Assembly: GCA_013398955.1 (NCBI GenBank)
Contig: VWPU01014052.1
Span: 1 to 64,000, forward strand
Direction: 5' to 3'
From: Callaeas wilsoni
Taxonomy: Eukaryota > Chordata > Aves > Passeriformes > Callaeidae
DNA: 64,000 nt
The position numbers and the translations under genes were made by a program. Each line of letters opens with the position of its first letter. The stretch's first letter is position 1. The notes under the pieces were generated by a model, which saw nothing but the letters and a program-made list of their open reading frames with translations, was not told the origin of the DNA and did no database searches. This document shows positions 9,538 to 22,300 of the stretch, one piece after another.

Positions 9538-12425
9538 AAAATGTATTAATTACCTAGTAATATCTAATACAAGCTGCTCTCCTAGTCTAGACAGTCAGCA
9601 CCTCTGACTTTGGAGACAATTTGTCCTTATAACTTAGTGTTTTCTCATGCTGTATCACATTGATTTCTATGCTTTTTCCAAAATAAGATGCAGAAGAATA
9701 AATGTATTATTCTAAAGAAATAATTTTAGGACATGGGCCGAATTCCAGGGCCATATTTGTTTCATCTAGCATGTGAACGGAATTGTCTTGATATGTACTC
9801 ACATAGCAGTGCTTTTAAATCCTGCTGTGTCTGGGGTTTTTTCTCTCCACGCTATCTCTTCAAACACCTGTTGCAGCTCTCCAAAGACACCTTGTGACCA
9901 AGGTTAACCCCACTTTCTTACATGAAATTTGCAGTGTAAACATACCTTTAAATGTGAGACTTAATCCAGATCAAAAGTTTCTGACTTTGTGTGAACCCAA
10001 ATCTTGTGTAAATATATTTGCTAATACTTCATGGAGGATTTATCAGTTTCACGTATTAAGTTCTAGATATGCTTTAGTACATAAAATTTGGCATCTGACA
10101 AGTGGAACAGTGCTCAAGAAAGAATGTCTTATTGTGAGTGTTTCACAGGCTCCCACATTATCACCTTTTTTGCTGATTAGTTTTGTGTAGAGAGCAGTGA
10201 TGTGGTTTCCTGAAAGCCTGTAACTTACTGTTTGTTCTGCACAACTGCTCTGGACCTTGACTAATTTTCAGAGAATGTTTTTTTCCAGGAATTCCTACAA
10301 GAAGGTGATGCCAGTTCAAGTCGTGTCCCAAGATGCTTGTAAGCTGAGACATGTAGAGCTGCTGTCCCTGTTTTTGTGCAACACAATCTGTTGTGCCTAA
10401 GAGTTTTACTCTGTGGAGGAACTCAAAACCGTTTGCTGGAGATGTCAGGTTTTGGAGTGAATGGTGCTTCTTTAAGTATGCATCAAGACCTACAATGGGA
10501 GGCTGCTGACCCTTCTATACCTTTGTAGGACAAGAACTTTGGCACTGATAATGATGCTGCCACTGAGGAGCTGTAAAAACTCTGAACTGTTCTTTTAATT
10601 CATAGCTTCAGCCATATATGTGTCCCAGATAAGTGGGCTACATCTAAAATCTTCGATTTGCAAATGGAAGTCATGTCAGAGCTCTGCATGAATTGGGCCA
10701 GAGGTTTCCAGCCTAGTTTGTGCAGCAGCCAAAAACTCCGACCTAGTATTATGTTCATCATCATGTTGACAGCGTGATTTTCACTTCTCATGGCATGTTG
10801 AGATTTATTTCTTGCCCCAGTGCTCTTGCATCCTGATTCATGCATGGCAAAAATCCTTCTGATTAAAATGTGCTAGAAGGTTTGCATGCTTGGGGTAGGA
10901 GAGAAATCTTTTATGAGGAACTGTTCTATATAAAGCTATGGGGAAGGGAGCTGTGTGCTTAGGAAGGTATTTGAAAATCAATAGTGAGGCCATTTTCCAT
11001 ACAAAAAAGAGGGGAAGTGTGTAGTCCATAAGGCAGTGGCATACGGGACTAGGAGGAGGAAGGATTCTGTGAGCTAGCGGTAGGGTGTAAATCAACCTGA
11101 TGTATGTTCGTAGACATCTGATGTCTGCTGGGCCTAGTGGGGTAGCTCAAAGCAGGTGGAAGAAGCATACTGTTTACCTAATTAGAAACATAAATAAAAT
11201 CTTTCCAACATTCTTCTAAATTAAAATGCATTTGAAGCATATGTCAGACTTCTCACATCCAGGAAAGATCTCTTAAAACCCTGCCGTTCCTCATGAAGGC
11301 TGTTTCTAGCCCACTTTCTTCAGGACTCTGCCAGGTAACAAGTCTTCTTGGTTGGAAGATGGAGTGGGATGTGCATGAGCAGCTGGAGATGCTGGAGTTC
11401 TTCCTGAGCACACCTGTACTCCTTTTTAATCAGAGGGAAAAGGCCTATTGTTTGAGATGATAGACCAGGGAATTGGAATAACAAAAGAAAATTATTGTTG
11501 AAATCATTGAAGACAGGATTTCACCTCTATATTTATTGAGGAGTCTGTGATGGTGGGAAGCAGGGCCCGGGTTGCAGTACAGTCAGAGCAGCTTCATATC
11601 TCCAGTGTATTTTAGACACCAAGGAGACAAAGATGATGCTAATTGCAAGAGAAACTACTTAACTGCTTTGTATTATGTGTGAAATGAAGGGGGAATAACG
11701 TTGATTGAATGACCTATTTTGACTTTCTCAGTATAATATGTTTAATGTTTTAGTCTTTTTCTGGACAGTGAATTATAATTTTATCAAATCCTGCTGGAAA
11801 TTAATATATTGCTGGGCAAAGTTATTTTATCCTAGCAGTTTTAACTGCAAAGTTACATCTTGCCGCTTGACTTGGTGGCAGGAGTTTTCTCTTTCAGCTG
11901 GAAAGGGCTTTTGCCATGCAACACAGCGACAGTAGTATTTTTTGTTTTATACAAAATAGGGACCTGTCAGGAAGAATATAAAATAGGGCACTGAAGTAGT
12001 CTAATTTAGAAGGAGAAAGGGCATAAATCTCCACCTCTCTCTGATGACAGAAGGCCAAAGTACAGCAGAAATGTTTCGCTGCTTGTAAAATGCCAGATGC
12101 CAAATGTAAAATACCAGAGAGGTTGTGCTGTTAAAGGCACAGCTGTATCTAGCCTCCTTACAAATTTTTCAGACTTATTTTTGGTATGTAAGGGGGTCCT
12201 TAGACAACGAAGCAGCTCTGTTGGGGTCTTCTCTGCTTATTGTGCTGTTACAGAAATTGTTTGCTGTTTTGGACCAGTGTCAGGCAGAATAATACTGAAT
12301 AAGTCCCAGATGAATGTGGGTGGTGAAAGGAGAAAAATAATTTCAAATAAAGAGGAGCATTATCAGCTGAGCAGCCAGTGTTGATCCTATGGTGCTGAAA
12401 AATGAAAGCAGGAAAAAGGCACTTC
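9538..12425. other. Intron stretch, nothing recognised
   Basis: AT-rich unique sequence. Short open frames only (longest about 98 codons), none with a known motif. No repeat family recognised. Confidence 0.7.

Positions 12426-12453
<28 letters not shown>
12426..12453. repeat. T28 homopolymer (longest T run in the window)
   Basis: Twenty-eight consecutive T on the + strand. It could mark the poly-A tail of an old minus-strand retroinsertion lying to the right, but no AATAAA signal sits beside it and no source gene or target-site duplication was recognised. It is safest called a homopolymer. Confidence 0.9.
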
Positions 12454-12458
<5 letters not shown>

Positions 12459-15400
12459 GGAAATTTTAGCTGAAAAATCTGTTCTGACCAGAGTCTGGTA
12501 TTCTACTTAAACTTGCAGCAAATTGGCATTGGTGCAGCAGTGCTGTGAAGCACTGAGAGGGAGAACAGAAGTAGAAACAAGCCTCCAAAACTTGAGAGGA
12601 TCTTCAGATTCCTTGTCCATTTTGGACAGCATGACCTGTAGTGTCACTTGCAGCTGCTGGATCCAAGAGTATAAATAGTGAAAAGAACACTGATTTGGCC
12701 AGGATAAAATGTTCATTTTGGGTTTTTCCAGCAGCTGTGTCGGGACTTAACCCTGGCAAAAGCTTCTCACGTGTCATTTCTATTCACGCTTGTACTAAGC
12801 ATGTGGAATGACAATGTTCTCTAATTGAAAGAAAGAAGAGAGGAAAAAAATAGTAAATTGAGAAATAGTGTGTATTTGGTGTCTTCTCAGCCTGAAGGAA
12901 AAACACTGCTTGAACTGTATGATAGCTGTTGTTTGAGAAATTAAGTATGGATTTCCTTCAATTGTAGCTGAATTATGACATCTTACTAAATTTATCCAGT
13001 GTTCAGTGCCTGCTTTCTGGTTTAACATTTTTGTTGGACGGCTGTTGGTCGTGTTTGGTTTAAAAAAAAAAAAAGCTTTTCATGGCCTGAGAGGTGATAC
13101 TTTCCTTATTTTTTGCAGGAAATTGTATCAGATATCAGACCACAAATTCTTCCAGGTGGTTACAGACTTGTGGGGGTCAGCAGCTTTCTCCTAAAAGTAC
13201 CATCATGCAGTGGGTGGGTTTGAGCAATGCCAGTGATGGGTTTTCCCCATTTTCTAGGAGCTGCCAGGGAGATTCTGCTTGGCTTGACCACAAACTGTAG
13301 ATCACTGGAGTATCTCTGTGGATAGTTCTCACTGTTTAGTGAAGGGCCGAGCAGAAGTACTAAATAAGAGCATTCTTTATTTATCCAAAAATCTACACTG
13401 AAAAATATTTCAATGTAAAAGTCAAGGGAAGTACAAAATATCGGAAATAAAGTTGCTTCTAACACTTGAAATTACTTCTCATGCTGGCTATGACACTGTT
13501 ATTAGTAAGGAGCTCACAGGCTCTATCCACCCCACTGTCCTTGTTGGGCTGCATCCTTCAAGGAGTACTCAGGGTTTCAGCTCATCCCCTGTGCTGTCTA
13601 TGTGGGGCCTGTGCCACAGTTGTTGCACTTGGCTCCGAGGAAAGAAATACGCCCTTCCCAGTGTGCTTGTCTGTGTCATTTGCCTCCTCAGTATCCATAG
13701 GCTTCCCTGACGAGCACTGTCCCAGCACCGTATCTTCTCCCCTCCCCAAGCTCCTTGCTACGTTCTCTCATCCCAGTCTCTTTTTCTCTGATTCCTAGTT
13801 GTGCTCCATGCATCCCTCCTTCCTTTTGCTGTGATCTTCCACACCTCTGCCTGCCCCCACTGGTTTTCCTATCTGTTCTGCTTGTCCAGCTTGTCTGGTT
13901 TTTTTTGTCCAGCTCCCCATTCCACATTTCTCCCCTGCCCCAGGATTGTGTATTTCCTGTGTCTTGCTTGCCTATCCTGGACCACTTATCCTGTTTCTAA
14001 TCCCAGTTTCAGTTCAGGTTTGCAAAGTTATTAATGCCAAGGAACAAACAGGGTTTCGTAGTAGGAAGTGTAGGACAATACAAGATGTAGGTGCGGCTCA
14101 CAGCACCACATATAATTTAGAACACTGTTTATATTTTTAACTGATCCACCCTTAGGTAAGCAGTCCTGGTGCTGTCAGTGTGCAAATCCTTAGTCATTTG
14201 GATAATCCTGTTCCTGCTGCTGATACTGGGTACTGAGAGATTGCTCATTTGTGTAAGAGATGGAGGGTCCTGCCTCAGAGAGACTTGGATGTCTTTTTTC
14301 TCTGTGGCCTGACCTAGACACTAAACAGCATCTGACATTCTACAATTCATAGGGCTACTGAGCTGTCCCTAAGGTATTTAATGGTATAGGTAGTCATTGC
14401 TCTTATTTCCATGGTGAAGGGCTGTTCCTTTTTCCTTCCTTATCTGTGAAAAGAGAGGAGACATTCAAGTTTGTCACTGAAAAAATAGAAGGCATGAAAG
14501 TATGCAGTCCATAGTCATAGCATATTCTGTGCCCTCCAGTAAGGACCCTCTGACTTGGTGGATTTAGACTTGAAAATATAATGATATAGGTGACCTTTTC
14601 TGATATCGCTTTATGGTTTTTTGTAACTTCTGCCTCTGCTGCCAGCTTCATGCCTGGTCTTTAATGGTTCTGGTAAAAGGCCTTCATATCTAGGGAAGCT
14701 GATGACAGTGTTTTTGTTACCAGAACTAGATAGAGAAACTCATACTGAACTGTGGTGCTAGCTAGACCAAGTAATTTGTTGGTGTGAATAACCTTGAACT
14801 GACCCGTTAAAGAGCTTGGGCATAGAGTGTGTCATCTATGAGTCCCTTGTTCCTTCATGATAAAAGTTCAAAACTTTAATCAGGTAACAGGGTGGCCTGT
14901 CCTCTTTCCATTGCAATAAAGTGTATGCAAACACACATTGCAACAAATAGTGCAAAGGCAAATCTAGCACGCCCTGCTTTTTCCCCTGCAAGAGAAATCT
15001 GCAGTTTGTTCTCTGCCACTGTTCTCCGAGTCGCTCCGGCAGCGTGGTTGGCTGAGGGGTTTACTTGTGGTGGCTGATGATTTTCCCTGAGGTGTGGGGC
15101 CTCAGTTTCCCAGACTATTGATAACAGCTGTTTAGACACAGCTCTCTGGGTCACGATGTATGAGGATTTTCTGATGGTTGTGGTGACCTTGGGGGGAGAA
15201 TTAGAGTGGATGTAATGTTTCCAAGAGTTGGAGATGCCTGTGCCATTGAACTGGTGCACATTGCTGAATCAATTACTAGCATTGGGAGGATTTTGCTTTA
15301 GGGGAATCTCACAGCTACATCATGGTCTTGTTTTTAGTAGATTATTTTTAATTGGTTTTAATACAGAGCCAGATATTTGCAGGGAGAAGGAACCTCAGTA

Positions 15401-16304
15401 GTTGTTTTCTGTGAAGTATTTTCCCTATATGCAGCACTTTTGCAGTGCATACCCCCAGCACTGTCTCTCACTTCAGTTTTTAGGAAATTTTTATTAGCTC
15501 CTGTGTGGAAATAAATTTGATATAAGACCGTCATGCTCAGGTGAGGAATTGCAGCATGGTGCCCCTACCTCTTGCAAAGCCATTGATGACAACTAAAACT
15601 CTCAGCATGAAGATTTTCTACCTTTTTTGTAATGCGTCACTTTGGTGACTCAGTCTACTGTGGCGTAGGGCACTGGTGAGCTTTTGCAGAAGGCCTTCCC
15701 AATGAACCTGTGCAGCCCTTGATGTAAATCCATGTTACCAGCTTCTCCTGCACCCATTGCTGTCAGTTTACTGTGTTTGTAATTGATGCTCAAAGTTTTG
15801 CATTTAATTTGAGTGCTGGTAGAGTTTTCCTCGAAATGCCTGTGTAGTGTTAAGCCAGTTAGGAGTTACAAATGTAAATATGTTTACAGACAAAAGAGGA
15901 ATGCATGAAAGCTGGCATTGCCTAAACAGCCAAAAGCTCTGATTTTATGCTAGAGGGACACTGAAAATGTAGGTTGCTGGAGTGTGCTTCCAGAAGTAAA
16001 TCCCAACCAGAAGTGCTTGCAGTCCCTGCCTTCAAATGCACTGCCCATCTGCTATAGCTGCTGAGGTGACATGGGGGAGAGGGCTCAGGAGTCCATGGGC
16101 ATCCTTGTGGAGTTTTATAGGGAAGTTTGAAATGCCAGAGAGGAGCGTCAGCTGTATCTGAAGGGCTCCTCGTTTTAGATTTTCCCAGGCAGGAGCAGTA
16201 CAGCCGGCAATAAAGTGACTCCTGACGCCGGTGCTTCATAACTGAAAGTTCAGCATTTTTCACAAGCTGTCTTATTTGGGGTTGTGAGCGCGGGCACACG
16301 CACA
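12454..16304. other. Intron stretch, no gene seen
   Basis: Contains an A13 run (13062-13074) and a C/T-rich tract at about 13700-13990. That tract yields overlapping open frames in several phases, typical of biased composition. A 184-codon minus-strand frame begins at 16476 and ends at 15922; no domain recognised. Confidence 0.65.
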
Positions 16305-16333
16305 CCCCTCGCACACCCCCCGCATGCCCCCCC
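16305..16333 (-). other. C-rich tract, G-quadruplex motif on the minus strand
   Basis: Three C runs (4, 6 and 7 bases) separated by 7 and 5 bases. The last run can be split into two triplets, giving four tracts of three or more with short loops when read as G on the minus strand. The tract lies next to a CA/CG-rich patch. This is a borderline match. Confidence 0.4.
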
Positions 16334-19300
16334 AGCACATTGTTTACTTCCTCTGTAAGTTCTGGGACATTCAGTACTAAGGAGCATGATACGCTTGCAT
16401 AAACACCCCAGCCAGATTTATCTCTCAAGCCTATCTTTCCTTTCCCGTCTTGGAAAGTGATTAATCTGCAGCACACATTTTGTTCTTTGATTGCAGGGCA
16501 TTATTCTGTAATCATTTACAGTTTTGCAGAGCTGTAGCACTGGCTTGATGGAGCACTTCTGTCATGTAGCCGATGCTGTCGGCTGAAGCTTTAGCTGAGT
16601 AATGTGGAGGGAGCATTACCCTGTGTCTCTGTGTCATGTTAAAACTGTTTTCTATTTACATTACCTGGTTTCTGCGCATTCAAAAACATTCAAATGTATG
16701 CATTTAAAGTGCAGATAAGTGCAGCAATACATGCTGGGAACTGGTTTGTAGGTTTTAGGAACAGCGTCAGTACTGCAGCGTGCTGGCTGCCAGCTGAGGT
16801 TTTCCTTTGCATTTATGGACAGTGGAGGAGTTTAAGTAACTTTTGTTTTCCATGCTGCAGGTCATCTGTTGTAGCCTGCACCAGTTAGAAGTGGGCAACT
16901 TACGTAGATAAAAGAATTGTACATATTTCTTAGTGTCTGTGGAAAACAAAAAAGTGAAGGGATTGAAGTTGAATCAGAAAATCTGTCCTGTCTGTACTGC
17001 ACTGAGGCTTTTCCATGTGCCCTTTGTATATTTTGTTTGTTTTCCAGTGTGCAAGGAAAGAAGGTGGAAGAGGTAACAACCTTGAATTAACATGCTGTGG
17101 GGTTGAGATAAGGCTGTTGAGCAGAGTTTTGTTTGATGCAACTCTCCGTGCTGTAAATCTCTTCTTTCACTAGAAAGGTATGAAAAGTAGGTAGAAAAAA
17201 TTCAAAGAAAACCATATAACTTTGGGTTCTGACATGGTGGTAATTTTCTTTTTTGCGATATGTGTGCACCTTTCTGGCCTACAACGGCCATGGAGTGGAT
17301 GGGCCTGGTCTAGTCACCCATGCCAATAAGCATCTTTTTCCAAAGTCTCTCAGAAATCTGGCCCACAGCATGTCAGACAAAACATTTTTCTGTCACCTCA
17401 TGAAAAACCAAAGTCCTGTAGTTAAAAGACGGAGACCACAACAACTATGTACTGCATGCAGAGGCCAGGAAAAACTGAAGGCGTTGCAGATGCAGCATGT
17501 CTGTTGAATGAAATATCCGGAGGATTCCGCGCCACAAGTCAAGACAAAAAAATCTACCAACAGCCTTCCTTGTCAGTCTGATCTTGAGGGCAGGGCAAAG
17601 AACGGGGGGTTTTCTCTAACTGCAAACCTAGCAGTTGTTTTAAATGGGCAGGTGTCAAGAAGAGTACCCTGCTCTGCCTTGGGGATCTGACAGTGCCAGA
17701 CCAGGGAGAGCAGCAGCTTCACTTCTCCAGCAATGGGCTTTGGAGCAGAAAGAACAGGTAGCACAGAGCAGCAGTAGTGTGGTATTTTAGTTTAAACCCC
17801 CATCCCCTGATTTCTGATGTATAGGAGTGTCTAGAACATTTGATCACAAATGTCCGTTTTCCATCCTAGAAGTGTAAATGCCTGAATTCTAAATAAAAGG
17901 AAACTTAAAAGCAGGGAGAAGGAAGACTAAGGATCTTTGGAAGCAGCATCTGTTTAGGGAAACTACCAAATTGTGTAAGGAAACGACAGGTTCAGAGTGT
18001 GTGTGTGTATGAAGGTATCCAACTGCTTGGTTATGCTAAAACCCAGGATTAAGGTTCAGCTGGTGCAGCCGACTTTAAGCACTGGCACATGAGGGGAGGT
18101 GACTCCAAACAGAAGGCAGAATGGAGTGCAGTGCTGCCGAAGTGCAGCCGTGCAGCGCTAGTGCCTCTGCCCTTCTGGGATGGGTTGTGGGCTCAGCTTC
18201 AGGACCACTGGGAGCTTCCTCTTACTCTGCTTGGATGCATGCCACAGGGTCGTGGAGTCAGGGTTCAGCTTCGCTCACCCCAAATCCCTTATCACCTCAA
18301 AATGATTTGTAACAGTTGTATTTGTTTGCCTTTAACAGTGAGAGATGAACCCCTTTAATCTCTGTTGTTTATATTACTGTTTATACAGAGTACAGCTGCC
18401 CACAGAAAGATTTCTAGGACATGCTGGGTTCAGTACAAAGGCACTTCAGACTGAAAACTAGAAGCCCCATTCCATGAGGCAGAAAGGAGCCTTTGCCTCA
18501 GTGTGGGTTAATTATTTAATGGTCGGCTGAGTAGGCAGGATGGTCATGGACGAGGAATGAGGCTGGTCAACTATGTTCAGAGTGACATTTCAGGGAGTAG
18601 AAGGGGTTTTGCTTAGCCCTCCAGAAGCATCAGAGCTAATGTCATGCTGAAGTTACAAATCATGCAAATGCTTTGAGAGGAAAAGAAGCTTTGGCCTTCA
18701 ACACATTCAATTATGGAAGAATAAATGCACTGAGAGCAAGGTCCTCTTGAGTGGAACATGTGCCTCTAAGGGAGGATTTGGATAAGAACCAGGTGCTGAG
18801 AACATCTGTTGGAACATCCCAACCACTTGCAGAGCTTCTGCTTGGAGCTCAGTAAAAACTTGGTGTGACCAGGGAGGTGTCTGCTCCTGTGTACAGCCCT
18901 CCCTACACTGTAACCGTGGTGCTAATGCTTTACCTCCACTCTTGCCTGATGCAAGGGTGGATGGAAACAAGGTGTGTTTGTTTGAGGAAGACGCTTTTCC
19001 AATCTGTATGGGTGAGTTTAGGAGGTGATGCTGTGGGTTTCAATGCAGAGAGGCCATCTTCCAGATGCAGAGGAGCCACTGGCTCTTTTTCGTGCATCAC
19101 ATCAGCATAGAACTCCTGAACCGTGGAAGTGTCCCAGAAAGGTGGAAGAGCGCTAAATTGCATGCTACCATTTTATCCTCTTTCAGTGCAACTGAAAAGT
19201 ACGTGTGATGTTCTTCACCCAAGAAGTTTGTTTTTAGATAGAGTAAGATCCACCATTGCTAAGTATCACTGTTGTGCACCTGCACAACTTTTGACAGTGG

Positions 19301-22300
19301 TGGCTGCAGTTGGGGCAGATCTTCAGAGAGGACTTGTGCTGTGCAAGTCCCAGTAAAATATGTAACAAACCCAGGAGAACTGGAATGGACAGTGGCGATA
19401 TCTGAGGGACCAGCAGATGACAGGCAGCTGCTCTTTACCACCACCCCCTAGCTCATTGCTGCCTTTCAGTCCTTTCTTTTCCCTAAACTGTGAGGCATCA
19501 GAGATAAGTCCTGCTTATAGGTCACCCATAAGGGAAACTGGACATTAAATTCTAAACTTCTAACTAGGCTAACATTTTACTTCTTTATTTCATGCTAGAG
19601 GCTAGTTCTGGTCTTGAAAGCACCTCCTGTGCAATGTAAAACAGGGCGCAGAGAAAGGAAATGAAATCAGAAACGGAGAAAAGTTACTTTAATCATAAAT
19701 AGCTGTGGTAGGAAGGTAGATGTTTATATGTGCAATAGTACAGTACCTACTGTGTGTATTTTAGGAGAACCTGAGAATAGCAGCTGCACTGAAATACTTG
19801 ACAGTGAAGTCAAATATAGTTTAGGTTAACCAAAAAAAAAAAAAAAAGTGGCTGGGGAGGGTGGATTTGCAGCGTGAAGCCTGTCGGTGTTATCTCTGCT
19901 GCGTGGCACAGAACAGCCTGTGACTCTGGCACTTGTTTGTGAACGCGTAGTTCCCGTAATGGGATATGTCCCGCTCCTATCAGTGTGGTATTGTGCCTGG
20001 GTAAATGCTCCCTGCCTCCCAAATATCCCCAAGAGCCACAGTAGGATGACAGCTTTGTTTCTCCAAAGGCTGCCTTTTCTGAAGTGTTGCTGGTTTTGCA
20101 GCCAGTGGACCTGTTGAGCTTTATATCTGTAGAGCTCAGAAGAAGCAAAGCTGCAGGCACTAAAACTAGAGCTCTTGCTAATGTGCCAAGGTCAAAAGGA
20201 TCAAAACCTAAATTAAACTTGTCCCTGAAATTTGACTGTGAATCACAAATTCAGGAAGTTGTACATGAAAATCGGTCTGGGCACTGTTTCTTTCTTAAGA
20301 GTCCTTTAGCTAAAAATAATGTATTGCGCTATAGTTATAAATAATACGGGCTTTTTTTTTCTTTTTTCTTCCCCTGTCTAATTAAATTGTTACTCTTGCC
20401 ACAACGAAAGGAAAGGGAAAAGATAATAACATGAATCTGGTTGAACAAGTACGTAGCTTGCAGGTTTCAGCTAGAGTGTTTGCAGCTGCAGACGATGCTG
20501 AACCCTAGGCTCATGCGTTTAATTGTCAAAATGAAAAGAGGGTGCTCTGGAGGGATCAGCAGTGTTTTCTATGTGTCCATCGTTTGGGAAACCTTTTGAA
20601 AGATCACACAAAGTGGGTTTTTCCTGCACTGTCAAAATACAGAAAAAAGGAATTTTTATTTTATGGTGGTTTTTTTTTTGTTGCTGGTAGCTGCAGTGGG
20701 TTTTGTAAAATTGTGCTTGAACCATATGGTAGGATGTTTCGATAGACTACGGTGTCCTACTAAAATGACAAGCAGTGGCCACAGATAGCTCTGCCACTTT
20801 AAAGTGTGACACTTGGGCAGGTTTGCTGTGGGTAAGTAGTGGATAAAGCTGGAAAAATGAACTTCTCTGCATCTTGGTTATGGCACTGAGGTGCTCTTTG
20901 AAAGCCGTGTCGGCAACCTGGCTGTGGCCTGCTGAACAGCAGTGAAGGCCAGCAGCCTGGTAAGACAGTACTTACCATACCTATTGCTGCTGCTGTGCTT
21001 ACTCCAGAAAAGTTTTCTGTATTTTGCTGCTGAGATTTGTCAGTGTCTTCTGGGGCCTTTCAGCAGTGTTCAGGTTTGTGGTGGATTGTGGGGGTTACTG
21101 GAGGGACCATCTAACTTACTTGCTTCTGGGAGGGCAGCGATAATGGCCAGTGAAAGCAGTAATCTCAGAAGCCTAAGGGACAACGACAGGCAATAACATG
21201 GTGGTGAGAGTGTTATTTGCCTCAAATGAGGCCATGCTGAGGGAGAAAGAAGAATCCTACAAAGCAGAAAAGCTGGCCTGTGTGAGCAGTAGAGCTGGGC
21301 ACAGGCTCAGAGATTTATTGCACTGAAATGTGCTGTCACTTAAAAAAAAAAAGCAAAAAAAGCAGTGAGGCAGCTGCGTTATTTCACTGGCAGTGATGCA
21401 ATGCCGGTGACACACCAGGATGGGAGGGACCAGCACGCTCTGTGACAGCACAGCGTGTACATGCTGTCACCCAAGAGTGCCCCACCAGCCGACACCTCCA
21501 ACCAAGTGCCAGCACGTCAAGTAGGGCTTCATTTTCAAGCCAGTATTTATACATAACAGCTGGGAGTATGTTTTTGGAAGTAACACATCGTGACTGCACA
21601 TGTACAATTTCCAAAACATCCCCTTTACCCCTCCTATATTCTGTGCTTTAGGAGGTTTTAGACTTTTTTCCTAAGTTTATTTTATTGCAGTACAGTCAAG
21701 GCGTTTACTAATTTTTCATTCACTTGTCAACTGCTCTAAAAGACTGAAAATCTCACAGGAAAACACCATGCTCTGATAAGGTTGTAAACAGAAAGCAGAA
21801 ATCCTGGTATTAATGTTTACTGCATCATCCTGAAGGTTTCTGCTGTCCCCCAAAAGTTAGTGATCACACAGTCAGAAAAGAATATTGTAATATTGAAAAG
21901 AAAGACCCAAAAAGAAGAAGCTTAAGCATTTTTTGAAGAAAAAAATGCAAGAGGGGTGAGGAAGAAAGCTGCTGGTGTATAAGTGTGTGTGTTTGGTTAA
22001 GGAATTGAATGGGTAGCAAATACTTCTCCATGTGTGTGGAAAATATGAGTTGGCTTTTGCAGTAACATTTTATGGGAAGAAAGATCAAGGGTTCAGGAGC
22101 TGAAATACTTAATTCATAAAATGTAGGGAGCAAAGACAAGCTACTTGTTGTGCTTCTGCCCGTTTGCTGTAAGTCCAATCTAGCTGAATCATTTCTAGGA
22201 ATGGAGTGGGTAACTGGATTTCCAGCCTCCTCTCTGTCCTTGGCTTCTCTCCTGCATGGCTGCTCCTGATTAGTACTTGTCGTACTGAGCTTTATGTGAA

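Noticed and set aside
15090..15120. Possible MIR SINE core (CCTCAGTTTCC)
   Set aside because: Only an 11-base match; neighbouring MIR core positions do not fit.
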